Source of the DNA: Malus domestica
Taxonomy: Eukaryota; Streptophyta; Magnoliopsida; Rosales; Rosaceae
Reading direction: 5' to 3'
DNA length: 64,000 nt
NCBI RefSeq assembly: GCF_042453785.1
Contig: NC_091675.1
Span: 5,902,501 to 5,966,500 of the forward strand
In this document: positions 49,986 through 62,000 of the stretch, piece by piece
Numbering within the stretch: position 1 is the stretch's first letter
Layout: the number at the start of each line of letters is the position of its first letter
Position numbers and translations under genes: made by a program
Notes under the pieces: model-generated
Told to the model about the DNA's origin: nothing
Databases searched by the model: none
Seen by the model: only the letters and a program-made list of their open reading frames with translations

Positions 49986-52900
49986 ATGTTGCTCCGCCTC
50001 TGTTACACAACCCGCCGCTACTGCCACCACCTCTTCCCCCACCACCGCCGTCATCACAATCGCGCCCGTTTATTTTCCTCATCCGCTTCCAGAAACCCCA
50101 ACGAGCCCCTCAGCAATCTCAAGAATTCCAATCAAGTCCAGCATCCTCCTTCTGTTCTCCACCGCCGCTTAAACCCTCTATATCCTATCCCTCTCGCTTC
50201 CTCTCTCCCTTGCACCGCCGCCATCGCGCTCTCCGGCACTCTCGCCTCCGCCCTGATCGTCTCGTACGTCTTCGTTTCGACGGACTCCGACGACAAGTCG
50301 TCAAATTCTCTATATGACGGCGTACGACACGCCGTCCTCAATTCCACCGAGTCGTTTAGGAAGCTCCTCCACCACGCCAAACAGACCGGCGTCGCCGCCT
50401 CCGTTTTGTGGCACTCTCTCAGCTCCGTCTTGTCCTCTGCCAACCACGAGGTCCGCTCCGGCTTCGAGCTCCGGGTCGCCGCGCTCCTTGCCGATATCGC
50501 CGCCGCCAATGCCCGCCGAAGGTCCGCCCTTGTTGGGGCTGGAGGTGGCGTCGTTGTCGATTGGCTGCTCGAGTCGGTGGCGGTCCCAAGAGATGGCTGT
50601 GGGACCCAGGCCGAGTCGGCTAGAGCTCTCGCCTTCTTGATCGCCGATCCTAATGTGTCCGCCGCCGTGCTCGGCAGGCCCGGCGCCGTTCCCAATCTCT
50701 TAAAGTTCATTTTCTCCTGCCAGCCTCAGTCGTCTAAGAAGGTGAGATTTCTCCATTCTTCTCTTGAATTTCGTTAAATTCTTCAAATTAGGAAAATTTT
50801 GTGCCTTTAGCATTTGCGCATTGAGTTCGTTTTTCGTTATGAACGTTGGCGTTGTCTTTCTATTGTGAACTCGGAGCACTAGAATAGTAACCGAGATCAA
50901 CATGATAAAGACGATAACTTTCAATAGGGAAATGCTTTGAGGCAATTTCCAGTGAGTGAGTATCGGTAGGATCCTTTGAGCCCCATTTTAATTAAAATCA
51001 CTCGAGCTTCATAACCGAGTTTGTTGATGCGTTTGGTTTTGTTTTAATATAATCAATGGAATTTCTGTCTGAGCAGCGTGCAAGACGCAGTTCACTCGAT
51101 GTTTATGAAAACTTGAAAGGCAGGAGCATGCTTGTAGCTGCCATTATGGATATCGTCACAGCCAACTGTGATAGTTTAGGAAAAGTGTCCTTTAAGCCAT
51201 CCCTGTCAGCGAATGCTGAAACACGGGATATAGCAGCTGCCATTCAAGTTATTGAAGATGGTGGCATGCGTTTGGACGAGTCACATGAAAATGATGACGA
51301 AGATGGGGACACTGGAATGAAGGGGATTGGTATTAAGGTTCTTGGGGGTACATCAGTTTTAGGCCTATCAAGAACAAATGGAGTTATGAAGCTGGGAAGT
51401 GTTGAAACTAGTGAGGTGGGATCAGAAAGGGTTACTCCTCATAATCTTGTCCTGCAAAATACGCATGAAAGTTTGATAGCACAAATTAATCTGTCTTCTG
51501 CTGTTGTTCCTGGCCTCTGGGATGATTTGAATTGTCAACATGTTGCTGTTCCTTTTGCTACTTGGGCATTGGCTAACTGGGCGATGGCATCAGAAGTGAA
51601 TAGATCACGGATACAGGAACTGGACGCTGATGGGCAAGCTATCATGACTGCTTTAATGGCGCCTGAGAGATCAGTTAAATGGCACGGAAGTTTGGTGGCT
51701 CGCTTGCTATTAGAGGATCAGAAACTACCCCTGATTGATTCAGTTTCTGATTGGAGTTCCAGTCTTCTTTCTACTGTTTCTCAGGCAACCAAAAATGAAG
51801 ACATTCCTTTGGCTCGGGTGGCTTTGTCAGCATTCTTGATTTCTGTTGAGAGGAGCCCTGAAGCACAAAAGATTGTGATGGAGAAGGGTCTTCATCTGAT
51901 GAGAGACACTGCGAAGCGGACGATGAAGCATGATCATGTGCAAGAAGCATTGTCAAAGGCATTGGAATTGCTTTGTTCTGGGGACTTGCATTTACCTCTT
52001 GAAGAAGGCCAAAGGTGGTCTGCTGTTTTGCTTCCTTGGGTGTTTGGAAAATCTTCCTCTGACACTATACGTTTGTCAGCGATAAAAATCCTTTCTCGCA
52101 TTCTCGAAGATTATGGACCATACTCTGTACCCATTTCTCAGGGATGGTTAGCTATTCTTCTTACTGAAATTCTGACTGGGAAAAAGGCATCATCAGTTAA
52201 AGGAACACCTCAGGCTAGATCTGTCAAAGTGAAGGTCTGCATTCTTATTTCCTGTTTGCAAATTCTTTTGTACCTTTAAGAGGGTTGCTTCCAATTTTGC
52301 ATTATGCTTAAACCAATTAAAGTTTCATATCTCTCATCTAGTTTTGTTTAGAATGTACATAGTAACCTTAATTTTTCTTTTGCAGACTCAAATTGATCAG
52401 TCAAACATGCTTTCCGCTTCACAGACTTCTAATCAGTTAGTGGCAGCTGTTGTTAATCTAGCAGGAAATCAGCTAGGAACAACCACTGATTCTACTGATA
52501 CATTTCCACTGGCAGATCTTCTTTCCGCTGAACCTTTTTCCAGGCCATTTAAAACTCTAGAGAAAGATAGTTTGCCTAAGGTTAATGCGGCAGATTCTGC
52601 AGTGGCAACTCTGAAGGGAATCAAAGCACTGACTGAAGTTTGTGCTGACGATTCTTTATGTCAGGAGAAACTAACAGATTTTGGAATCTTAAGTTTGCTG
52701 AGACGGTTTTTGTTACGTGATGATTATGAGAAACTTGCTGCCATAGAAGCGTATGATGCTTCTAAGACGCTTGAGGCACAAGAGCGAACTTCAGTTGTTC
52801 CTAAAGAGTCATCTATTCCAGATAGTAATGGTCCATCTAGTGTCCAAGTTCCACCTACAGCTCACATCCGTAGGCATGCAGCTAGGCTGTTAACAATTCT

Positions 52901-55490
52901 CTCGATACATCCAAAAGTCCAGAGAGTCATAATAGCGGATAAACCTTGGTGTAAATGGCTTGAGGATTGCGCTAACGGTAAAATCTCAGGTTGTAGTGAT
53001 CTTAAAATTCAAAGTTATGCTAGAAAAACACTTATAAATGTATTTTGTGGTCGCCAAATTAATAAAGATTCTGCAAATGGTGACGTTGCCGACTCTGGTA
53101 TTGCAAACGGAAACAAAAATTGTCCCCGTTATGATGACATGATATTCTTAATCAATCCTGAACTTTCCCATTGGAATTGCCCTGAAAAAAGTGACCAAGA
53201 CACAAGTCCAAGCGATGCATCCTCTTCGGATGAGGCAATTTCTGTTGAGGGTGTGGATAAATCTGTGACCAGAATTTCAGATGATGTTAACATATCCAGT
53301 TCTGTGAATGGATCTCAAAGTAGTGCAGACACAAGGGAGCCTCTTCTGGATATTGTTTTTGTCCATGGCCTCCGTGGAGGCCCTTATAAGACTTGGCGCA
53401 TATCCGAGGACAAGTCATCCACCAAGTCTGGCTTAGTAGAGAAGATTGACCAGGAAGCAGGAAAGCTAGGTACATTCTGGCCAGGTGAATGGCTTTCATC
53501 TGACTTCCCTCGAGCTCGTATGTTTACCCTTAAATACAAGGTTTGGTCTGGTGATGGTTGTAATAAATTTATTATTTCTTTTATATGCTGGTCCCCTCAT
53601 TGGCATCTAACTCTTTATCTGAATGATATATGCAGACAAATTTAACACAGTGGTCTGGCGCTAGCCTGCCTCTTCAGGTTAGTGTATTTGGTTGACGAAA
53701 ATTGGTCTCTATAGTGTGTTAAGGGCGCTAGTGCTTCAGATTCTAATGACTTCAGGAGTGTATTGTTTTGTAGAACATATGAATCTGTGCATGAGTTAAT
53801 TTTAGGAAATGATTTTTGGTTTCACCAACAATTCATGTTTGAGTCTCTGGCTGATGGAGATGTTTTTAGCTTCTTGCAGTTTCCAATTGTCTTCCTTTGT
53901 TTTGGATTGTGCAGGAAGTTAGCTCAATGCTGTTAGAGAAGCTTGTTTCTGCAGGTATTGGGAATCGACCTGTTGTTTTCGTGACTCACAGGTCTGTATA
54001 GTGTTGCTTGTGTGTTTAAATGTATCCCACTGGTGTCCCATTTTCAGTTTTCTCATACATTAGCCATAAGATATATATTTTTTCAGTCATCACACGCACA
54101 CATATAAAAATAAACTCCTCTTTGTTTTTTCAATTTCGAGTTCTAACTTTGACCAATTTAAGGATGTCTTTGTGGTCTTGTGTGTTGTCTTAGAGTTTTT
54201 TGTATCCCAAAAGAAAAACGAAACAAAAGTAAAGGGAGCAGGTGCTGCGGACGTTTTTCTTTTAAATGAACGTTCTGGTAAAAACCAAATGTGGTAGACA
54301 GTCTAACAACTGAAGGATATAGTCTTTTAAAGTGTCTTCCTTTTCTCCCTTCAAATTTTAGTGCAGTAATTAATGCGATCTTTCTCTTTTTTTTATGAAC
54401 GGTTCACAGCATCCTTTTATTACTAAGGTTTTATACATTATATTTTATAGATGATTTTAAATAATGTACTAGCTTCCTCTTGTTTGCAGCATGGGAGGTC
54501 TGGTTGTCAAGCAGATATTACATAAAGCAAGAGCAGATAATATTGATAACCTTGTGAAAAACACCGCTGGAGTTGTATGCACCTCTCTATAATTGAATAT
54601 TTCACTTACAATGCAGTTCTTCTCCCACCTGCGTATTATTACTTGTTATGTGATAAACTCATGTTTTATGCTGGCTTCAGGTTTTCTATAGCTGCCCGCA
54701 TTTTGGAAGCAAACTTGCAGACATGCCTTGGAGGATGGGACTGGTGTTTCGCCCAGCACCAACTGTTAGTATATGATCTTTACAACCACAAAGTTTTCCA
54801 TTCCAATAGTATCACATCGCTGGTTCCCAATGTTACAACCAGCAAATCTTGACGTATTAATAATGTTAATAGAATTATTTCTTGATGTTTCCTAGATAGG
54901 GGAGCTAAGAAGTGGATCTCCAAGATTAGTAGAGCTTAATGACTATATCCGCCGCCTTCACAAGAAGGGGATGCTTCAAGTCCTTAGTTTCTGTGAGGTA
55001 GTCCAAAGTTGTGAGGCTGTGCTTGTGTCTATTTGCGTCTTTGTGAACTTGTTAATCATGTAATGACTCCTTTTGCAGACCAAGGTAACTCCAATTGTTG
55101 AAGGCTATGGCGGATGGGCCTTCCGGATGGAAATTGTATCAATCGAATCAGCATATCCTGGATTTGGTGATCTCGTTGTAAGTATGACTGAACGAGTATA
55201 GATCACCTAAAGATCGATTAGGTTTAGGGTTGACTAACTTGCTTAAAACCAATTAAATAAATCGATTAGGTCATCCCCTAAAAATGATATATAACGAACT
55301 AGAATATCTTAATTTCGTTAGTGTTCCATACGCGACATGTCTTTTTATTTTCAGCATTAATTTTGTAACTTTGGAACAGGTATTAGACTCAACAGATCAC
55401 ATAAACTCATGCAAACCACTCAGCCGCACCGATCCCTCATATACAGAGATATTACAGTTTTTGCGGAAGCTGAAAGCAAGCCAGAAATGA
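49986..55490 (+). CDS. Helical-repeat protein with C-terminal SERAC1-like alpha/beta hydrolase (1222 aa)
   Basis: Ten exons: 49986-50741, 51077-52234, 52386-53540, 53636-53677, 53915-53991, 54490-54574, 54681-54764, 54896-54997, 55079-55177, 55380-55490. All have GT/AG borders and phases close to 1222 codons plus stop. The N-terminus is Arg/His/Ser-rich (MLLRLCYTTRRYCHH), resembling a mitochondrial presequence, with one membrane segment at about aa 71-97. The middle (about aa 120-900) looks like armadillo-type helices. The hydrolase holds IVFVHGLRGG (about aa 959), the nucleophile Ser1063 in THSMGG, YSCPHFGSKLADMP and a C-terminal STDHINSCKP that probably supplies the catalytic His. Human SERAC1 acts in phosphatidylglycerol remodelling at mitochondria-ER contacts; the plant substrate is inferred, not known. 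The upstream in-frame start is the first ATG of the ORF. Confidence 0.9.
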
Positions 55491-56405
55491 ACAGGCAATA
55501 GTGCAAAGGAAGCATGCCTCAGAAATTATGTTCATGAATCGTCCAAATCCAACACCACCAGGCGTCCCTGGTGGTTTCTGATCCAACAGGGATCAGGTCA
55601 CCGCGAGTCACGCCTGGCCGAGCGGAACCAAAAGCATATTTTTGACACATGATAGTTAAGTCAGGTATCTTTTATGTATAACAGAAACTAATCCGCTCCA
55701 ACCCGTAAGCGGACTTGTTACGTGAAACTGCAATTGCCATCTGACAGAAGCGGAAAGACGGCAGATTGTTTTGTACATTCTCCAGAATCGCTGCCGTTCT
55801 TGGTTGTACTCATTAGCATTGTTTTATTTTTTTTGTAGAAAAGCACCATAAACAAGGCAGTTGTATGAGATCATATCCATGTAAAACTCCGTATTAGTAA
55901 AGATTTCATTTATACGAAACGAAATGAATAAAAGTTTTATTGTTGCAATTGTTTGTCTGGTTTACTTAGACTTATTCCGATTGGAAAAGAAACTCTCAAC
56001 TCAAACTTTTCTCTCAACTTTCATACTTGATTTTCTTTTTCAAGGATTATTTGTTCTTGTGATAATCCAAAACTCAACTATTTGTTCTTGTGAAATTACA
56101 ATTGTTGTGCCCGTTGTGAGTTATCGATAATTAAGGTCGTCTATCATGTACGACGATGCCCGTATCGAAAATAAATGACCGCTTAATATTACGGTCTAAT
56201 AATATTCTTCTTCATTTGTAAGTGAGAAGTTTTAATCCGAATCTTAATATCAGCGAGTTCTTAATCAATTTTTTTCCTACCCCCTTAGAAGAGACAAAGT
56301 TACTAACAACTGATATAAGTTGGGATACGTCGGTAGATATAAAGGGTGGAATGAGTTAAGGGTGCTCGTGACACTGTTTGCAACATAACGCCATTATCTT
56401 CTGCA
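55491..56405. other. Intergenic: 3' UTR of the SERAC1-like gene and 5' region of HO2
   Basis: AATGAATAAAAG at 55923 and similar AATAAA-like motifs may serve as poly(A) signals of the upstream gene. No other gene was seen. Confidence 0.55.
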
Positions 56406-58015
56406 ATGCAAATTATGCAGTGCGCAACGATGTCGTCGTTAATGGAGAAAGCCGTCTCACCATCAATCGCTACTTTCTTCTTTCCGCACCCCCATTCGTC
56501 GAATGCCTCAACCATTTCAACCAGAAAGTTTCGTCGTCGAGCCCCGCCGCTCCGCTGCTCCGACTCGAGCGCCGTCGCTTCCACGTCTCTTTCTCCGCCG
56601 CCCATTTCGACGGCGAACACCGGTACGGCGCCGCCGGTGGTGAGGAGGAGGATGAGGTACCGGAAGCAGTACCCAGGGGAGAGCAAAGGCATCACTGAGG
56701 AGATGAGGTTCGTCGCCATGAAGCTCCGCAACATAAACGGCAAGAAATTGAACACCAACAGTAACAATTCCTCTTCTGATGACGATGACGGCGATGGTGA
56801 AAATGACGATAATGCCCCCGTCGAGGACAACAGCTCGGAATCGGATGCCGACGGCGACGGGGGTGAAACGGAGACTTGGCGGCCGAGCTTGGAAGGGTTT
56901 ATCAAGTACTTGGTGGACAGCAAGCTCGTCTTCGACACCGTCGAGCGCATTGTCGATGAATCGAACGACGTCGCTTGTGAGTTTATGGCTGATTTCATTT
57001 CATCACGTTTGTGTCTTTTCTTTTTTTTTCAAATTAATTGGGAATTTTAATTACAAATTAATTGGGTATTTTTTATTTTTCTTCAATTTAGATGCATATT
57101 TTAGGAAGACTGGATTGGAGAGATCGGAGAGTCTCTCGGAAGATCTCGAATGGTTTAAGCAGCAGGGCAATGTGATTCCAGAACCCAGTAATCCAGGAGT
57201 TTCATATGCTAAGTATTTGGAGGGGCTGGCAGAGGAGTCTGCCCCATTGTTCCTCTGCCACTTCTACAACATCTACTTTTCACATATAGCTGGTGGGCAG
57301 GTCATTGCAAGACAGGTACTTTTCGATTTTTCGGTACTTCCAATCTTTGCCCATATGATTCAAAGTCTTGAATTTTATTATGATTGTTCCGAATTCTGAG
57401 GCGGCGTTGGTGAATTTGCGTAAATTCTAGAGTACATCAATGCATGACATACATTTGCTGAATTTGCGCTGAAAAATGTAACGGATTTTGGTGTGCGATT
57501 CTAAGCCACGTAAAATGCAATGCATTGATGTAGAGTAGAAGGACTCCAAGTTATTGACTTCTTTCAGTCTCTTTCGTTAAAGCATGAAGGTTTTGATCCA
57601 TGTGTGGAAAAGATGAGGTTTTTTGAGTGTTTTTTCCAGGACCAAATCAACTGACTGGTAGCTACTTTTGCCTTCTGGAAACTGGGATTGGTGAATTTTA
57701 GGTATCTGAGAAGTTGCTGGAAGGAAGGGAGTTGGCATTTTGCGCATGGGAAGAGGACGTGCAGGAGTTATTGAAAGGTGTTCGTGAGAAGCTCAACAAG
57801 CTCGGAGAGGTTAATGCCTGAGCAACTATTTGTGCTCACTTCGGTTGAGTTTTCAATTGTGTTTAGTTCTTACTAGTACTTAGAAGTTGGAAATTTTTGT
57901 TTCGTGACTACAGCACTGGACGCGAGATGACAAAAACAAATGCTTAAAAGAAACAACAAAATCATTTCGGTATTTGGGGCAGATAGTTCGTTTGATCATC
58001 TTGGAGCTCAAGTAA
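56406..58015 (+). CDS. HO2: HO2-type inactive heme oxygenase, chloroplast (334 aa)
   Basis: Four exons: 56406-56976, 57092-57315, 57702-57809, 57914-58015. Start at 56406, with further in-frame ATGs at 56415, 56430 and 56442 that could also serve. The N-terminus is Ser/Thr/Arg-rich, a plausible plastid transit peptide (about aa 1-80). Then YRKQYPGESKGITEEMRFVA, an acidic insert rich in Asp/Ser (about aa 120-155), and the heme-oxygenase fold (VDSKLVFDTVERIVDES, EPSNPGVSYAKYLE, FYNIYFSHIAGGQV) to the end ...GQIVRLIILELK. At the position of the proximal heme His of plant HO1 (MRLHT) this protein has Arg (MKLRN), the hallmark of HO2, which binds tetrapyrrole but does not cleave heme. HO2 loss affects phytochrome chromophore and flowering in Arabidopsis. 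Confidence 0.93.
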
Positions 58016-58153
58016 TCTGAAATCAAAATGCTCGGGATCTCACTCATTGGTACGGCTGGAAGATAGTTCTTTACCCTCGTGTTTTGAATTCCTCTGAAAT
58101 TAACAGATTCCTTATTATTCAACATCTTGTCAACTAAAATTTTGGTTTTGCAG

Positions 58154-58324
58154 AAACTGGATGAGGTTCAGGACTTCCTAAGGTTACCACACAGGGAGCT
58201 CAAGAGCCGTCAGGTTAAGATACATACAACGCCGGTGTCAAAACAAGTCGAGGACTGGGAAGATGTGGAGAGAACACTCAGAGGGACGTCGTATGAGAGT
58301 TTCATGCATGCAAACTATCAACTG
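58154..58324 (+). pseudogene. Sulfotransferase-like last-exon fragment
   Basis: After TTTTGCAG the plus strand reads KLDEVQDFLRLPHRELKSRQ, then VKIHTTPVSKQVEDWEDV and GTSYESFMHANYQL. This resembles the C-terminus of plant P-loop sulfotransferase-like proteins (At4g34420 type, from memory). No upstream exons with the PAPS-binding P-loop were seen, and the frame runs on past the expected end. It lies just after HO2, so it is a displaced exon or part of an unannotated rearranged gene. Confidence 0.5.
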
Positions 58325-58574
58325 CATTCTTCAGTTTCACCCCCTAATTTGGGTTCATCACTCTCTCATCAGTTTGAAATGTACATAATTAACCACTTCA
58401 GTTCAGAAAATCAATTTTTTTTTCTATTTAAATTTGTTGTTGATTCATATTTTTATTTTTAATCCTCCAGCTTTTCTTTTTATCAACTTTTTCGTATTTT
58501 TCAGCAGAACTTTTTGCTTTTGTAAATTTCATTGTATTTAATTGATTGGATCTTGTAAATGCACTTCCCTTGTC

Positions 58575-58822
58575 CTCCTTGGCCTTCAAAGTAGGGAGAC
58601 TTTGAACCCTAAATCTCCGTTGTAGAATAGATATTCTGCTACGTAACCAGTAATATATCTTTTTGTATCTACATCTCTCGTTCCGGTTCCGGGTGTAACT
58701 CCTTGGCCTTCAAAGTAGGGAGACTTTGAACCCTAAATCTCCGTTGTAGAAGAGATATTCTGCTACGTAACCAGTAATATATCTTTTTGTATCTACATCT
58801 CTCGTTCCGGTTCCGGGTGTAA
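58575..58822. repeat. Perfect-length tandem duplication, 2 x 124 bp
   Basis: CTCCTTGGCCTTCAAAG... begins at 58575 and again at 58699. The two units differ at one base that I can see (GAATAG versus GAAGAG). The near identity implies a very recent duplication or an assembly artefact. Confidence 0.95.
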
Positions 58823-59024
58823 ACAAGGGGATATATTGCCGATCGTTGTACCTAAGAATCTGTGCTCATGGCATGGACGACACGATTCAATCCGGAACCG
58901 ATGCGCATGACGAAGTTTCTGTACAAATCGGGCAGGTAAAAAATTTAGGATGCAAAATATCACAATACAAACTAATTTTTTTTTTCCTATTGCTTTTCAT
59001 TCATTGCTATCTAAACGAAGGGGG

Positions 59025-62000
59025 CTACAATAATATTACTGATGCATCACTTGCTCCAACATCAGTTTTATCTGTTTGTCGAATAACAAACTGATCAACG
59101 ATTTTAACTGTATTTAACGGATCTTGTTGACCAGCTGACGCACTCCATTTGCTCGGAAATTTTCTAAGGTGGCTCATTTGTTCCGGCTGTTTTGGCTCCC
59201 GATCCCATTCAGGGTCTAGCTTCCATTTTTTGGGGACCTGCACGTTTTAATTTTGGATGTTAATTTTGAAAGGGCCTGAATATGTTATCGGAAAGAGAAC
59301 CAGCACTGAGCATTGCTTTCTTACCTTATCGACTGCAAGAGTGTAAACTTCAAGATCGCCGTCACTGTTGATGTGAAATCGGGTGAAAGACTTGTAATTT
59401 GCAATTCGGAGAGAGGAAAAGGCTTCATCGAAGTGTATGTGAAGCCAATTAATGCAGATGTATAAATAACTTCCAAACACCAAAGAAACTACTGGAGTCG
59501 AGAAGACCCAGAAATAGAGGAACACGGAAGCATAATATATGACACCACCAGCTCTAGATAGTGATTCCATCCCAGTCTTGCATATATTGTTTCGGGTGAC
59601 AGCCATAACCTGATGATATTACTTCATCGTCAATATATAACAAAGAAAAGGAATACCGAGTTTGCAAAGAGTTTTCCATACCTCTGGAACATCAAATGCA
59701 GACATGAAATACTTGATGCATGCTGGATAAAGGCCAAAAGTCCATTGTTCTATACGAGCTCGAAGGCCAGTTGGATCTGGAAAGTGCTCACTCTCCACCG
59801 ATCGGTACCACTGATATAAAGTATGATAGCCTGAAAGTAAAAAGTACATCATACAGCATACAAAATCCAAGAACATGATTTTCATAATGGTAAAAATCAT
59901 CGGATACTTAAAGGTGATCAGATAAACAAATGCAACAGATAAGGACAGAAAATAACAGAGAATATAAAGCTCACCTGAAGTTCCCAGTAGTTTATGCTGG
60001 ATGCACATCTCAACACCCAGTTCCAACAGTAACATAAGAATTAGAGCTGCAGCCAGGTGCGCAGACACATGAAGAACTCCAATCATCAATCGTTTCTTCC
60101 GAGACACCTTAGAGGGGACAAATGTAACTGCCACAATTAGCAGCAGCAGGGCACCTGCTAAAGATACATAAGAGCGTGCCAGCATGTACATAAAAGCATT
60201 CCACACTGTTTGAAAGAAAGACCCCACGTGACCAGAAAATGAATCTTCTCGCAGGATATGACCAAGCTTACACTACAAAAACGAAAAAGGAAAATTACAA
60301 TTTTCATGTCACAATAACAGAGTACGATCCCATCACTGGATAAGCAAATATAAAAACAATTTTGCAAGCTCCAAGGAAGGAAAAACACTAGTTTAACAAA
60401 GGTTGGTAAGGCACAAGTTATTTCAATAACAGCGAAGAATCAATCAACAACTCACCTGTGGGAACATAGAAAAAACCAATATGAAGTATATAATTCCACC
60501 AATAAAATCAAATTGCCAGTTCTTCTTTCGAAACTTTAAAATATTTCCCAGAGCAATCTGAAAGAGAAAACAGAACAAGAAACACACATTAGGACTAAGA
60601 ATGTGAACGAAATAAATATAAATGTGAATTTTTATTGACAATCTTGGTCTCATAATAAATTAAAAACCGAAACTAACCCTGCTTGAATCTTCAAATGAAG
60701 GATAAGCAGCCTTGGTCTCATAAGAAACTCCACAAAATTTCTTAAAATTACTAAAAGTGTGAGTGGGATGTAGAAAAGCCCCACCGCAACCATTTACAAT
60801 TAAATGTTGCACGGGAACTGGGCCATCTGTTTTAATAAATGAATGACGCATATAATGATGCAAATCTCCAGCCACTCGAAGCTTACATCTCCCTTTTAAA
60901 TAATCGCATATCAGGTGCGCAACATTCTTTCCAGAAACATCATTCCAGTACCAATCAAGAAGCCAATTTGGTTCATGCGTCATAATGATTACAGAGTCGC
61001 CATTTCTAACCTGAAAGAAACATGATGAGATGGGAATGTTAACTACGATCAGAAAATTTTTGGAACTTGAAAAATTAGAAATAAGCAAACAGTAAAAAGC
61101 TCAACAGTGTCCCTGGTAAGCATATACGTAGTTTATGTAGGTTTACATGCATCAAGCACAGGCGTAGCTATCACATTGGTGAAACTCTCAATTCTAAGAC
61201 ATAATATACGACATTTCTACTTTTATAAACAGGGGAAAATATATATGAACTCATAGCAAGTCTAGTGCGAATCCTCTCCAGTTCACTATTAGAAAAACAA
61301 AAGCACCAGTCTCATCCTCAACCAACATATTGCTTGTGTAATGTTAACCATAGAAACAATTAAAAAAGCCATGCGTACAAAAATTGGATCCTTCTATTTA
61401 CATCTCCAAAAAGTTAAAAGAAAAGGCAAAGGACAAAAGAAACAACTCACAAAATGCAGCACAACTTGAGAAGCTATGGGTGCCACTTTAAGTAAACCAT
61501 ATTGAAATTAAAAAGCAAAAGAAAAATAAGAAATACCTTGTTCTTAATAAGTTCTGTAAAGAATTTGAACTGGTACACATCAATATCACCATGGAGTGCG
61601 AGATCAAAACCAAATACCCACCATCTTTTAGGGAGTTGAAGAGCAAAATAACTCTTCTTTTGAGGCATAAACCACCCACCCAACCAGTTTTTATGGCATA
61701 TATACCTCATGAATGTATTAAGTCCATCAAACCAATCTGTAATTCCAAAAAGAAACAAAGAATATTTACTAAACCATATTAACATTATAGGTTTTACAAA
61801 GATGTTCAGGCTAAGAAGTAAGGCGAACCATGGTTTCCAGGAATGACAAAACACTGAGGCCCATCGTATTTCTTCAGTTCAGACACACCACGAGGTAGTT
61901 CAGGCTTATCTACAGCTATATGCTCTTGTTTAGACCATGGAGGAGGCTGGAGAGCATACTCAAAAGGACAAAAGAGGCGCCTTTCATACGTGAAAGATGA

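Noticed and set aside
50132-50710. 192-codon ORF on the minus strand
   Set aside because: It is the antisense shadow of the GC-rich first exon of the SERAC1-like gene; the plus frame has splice-compatible ends and continues into nine more exons.
56303-56998. 231-codon minus-strand ORF, and a 206-codon plus-strand ORF at 56779-57399
   Set aside because: Both overlap HO2 exon 1 in other frames; the HO2 frame matches a known family and splices in phase.
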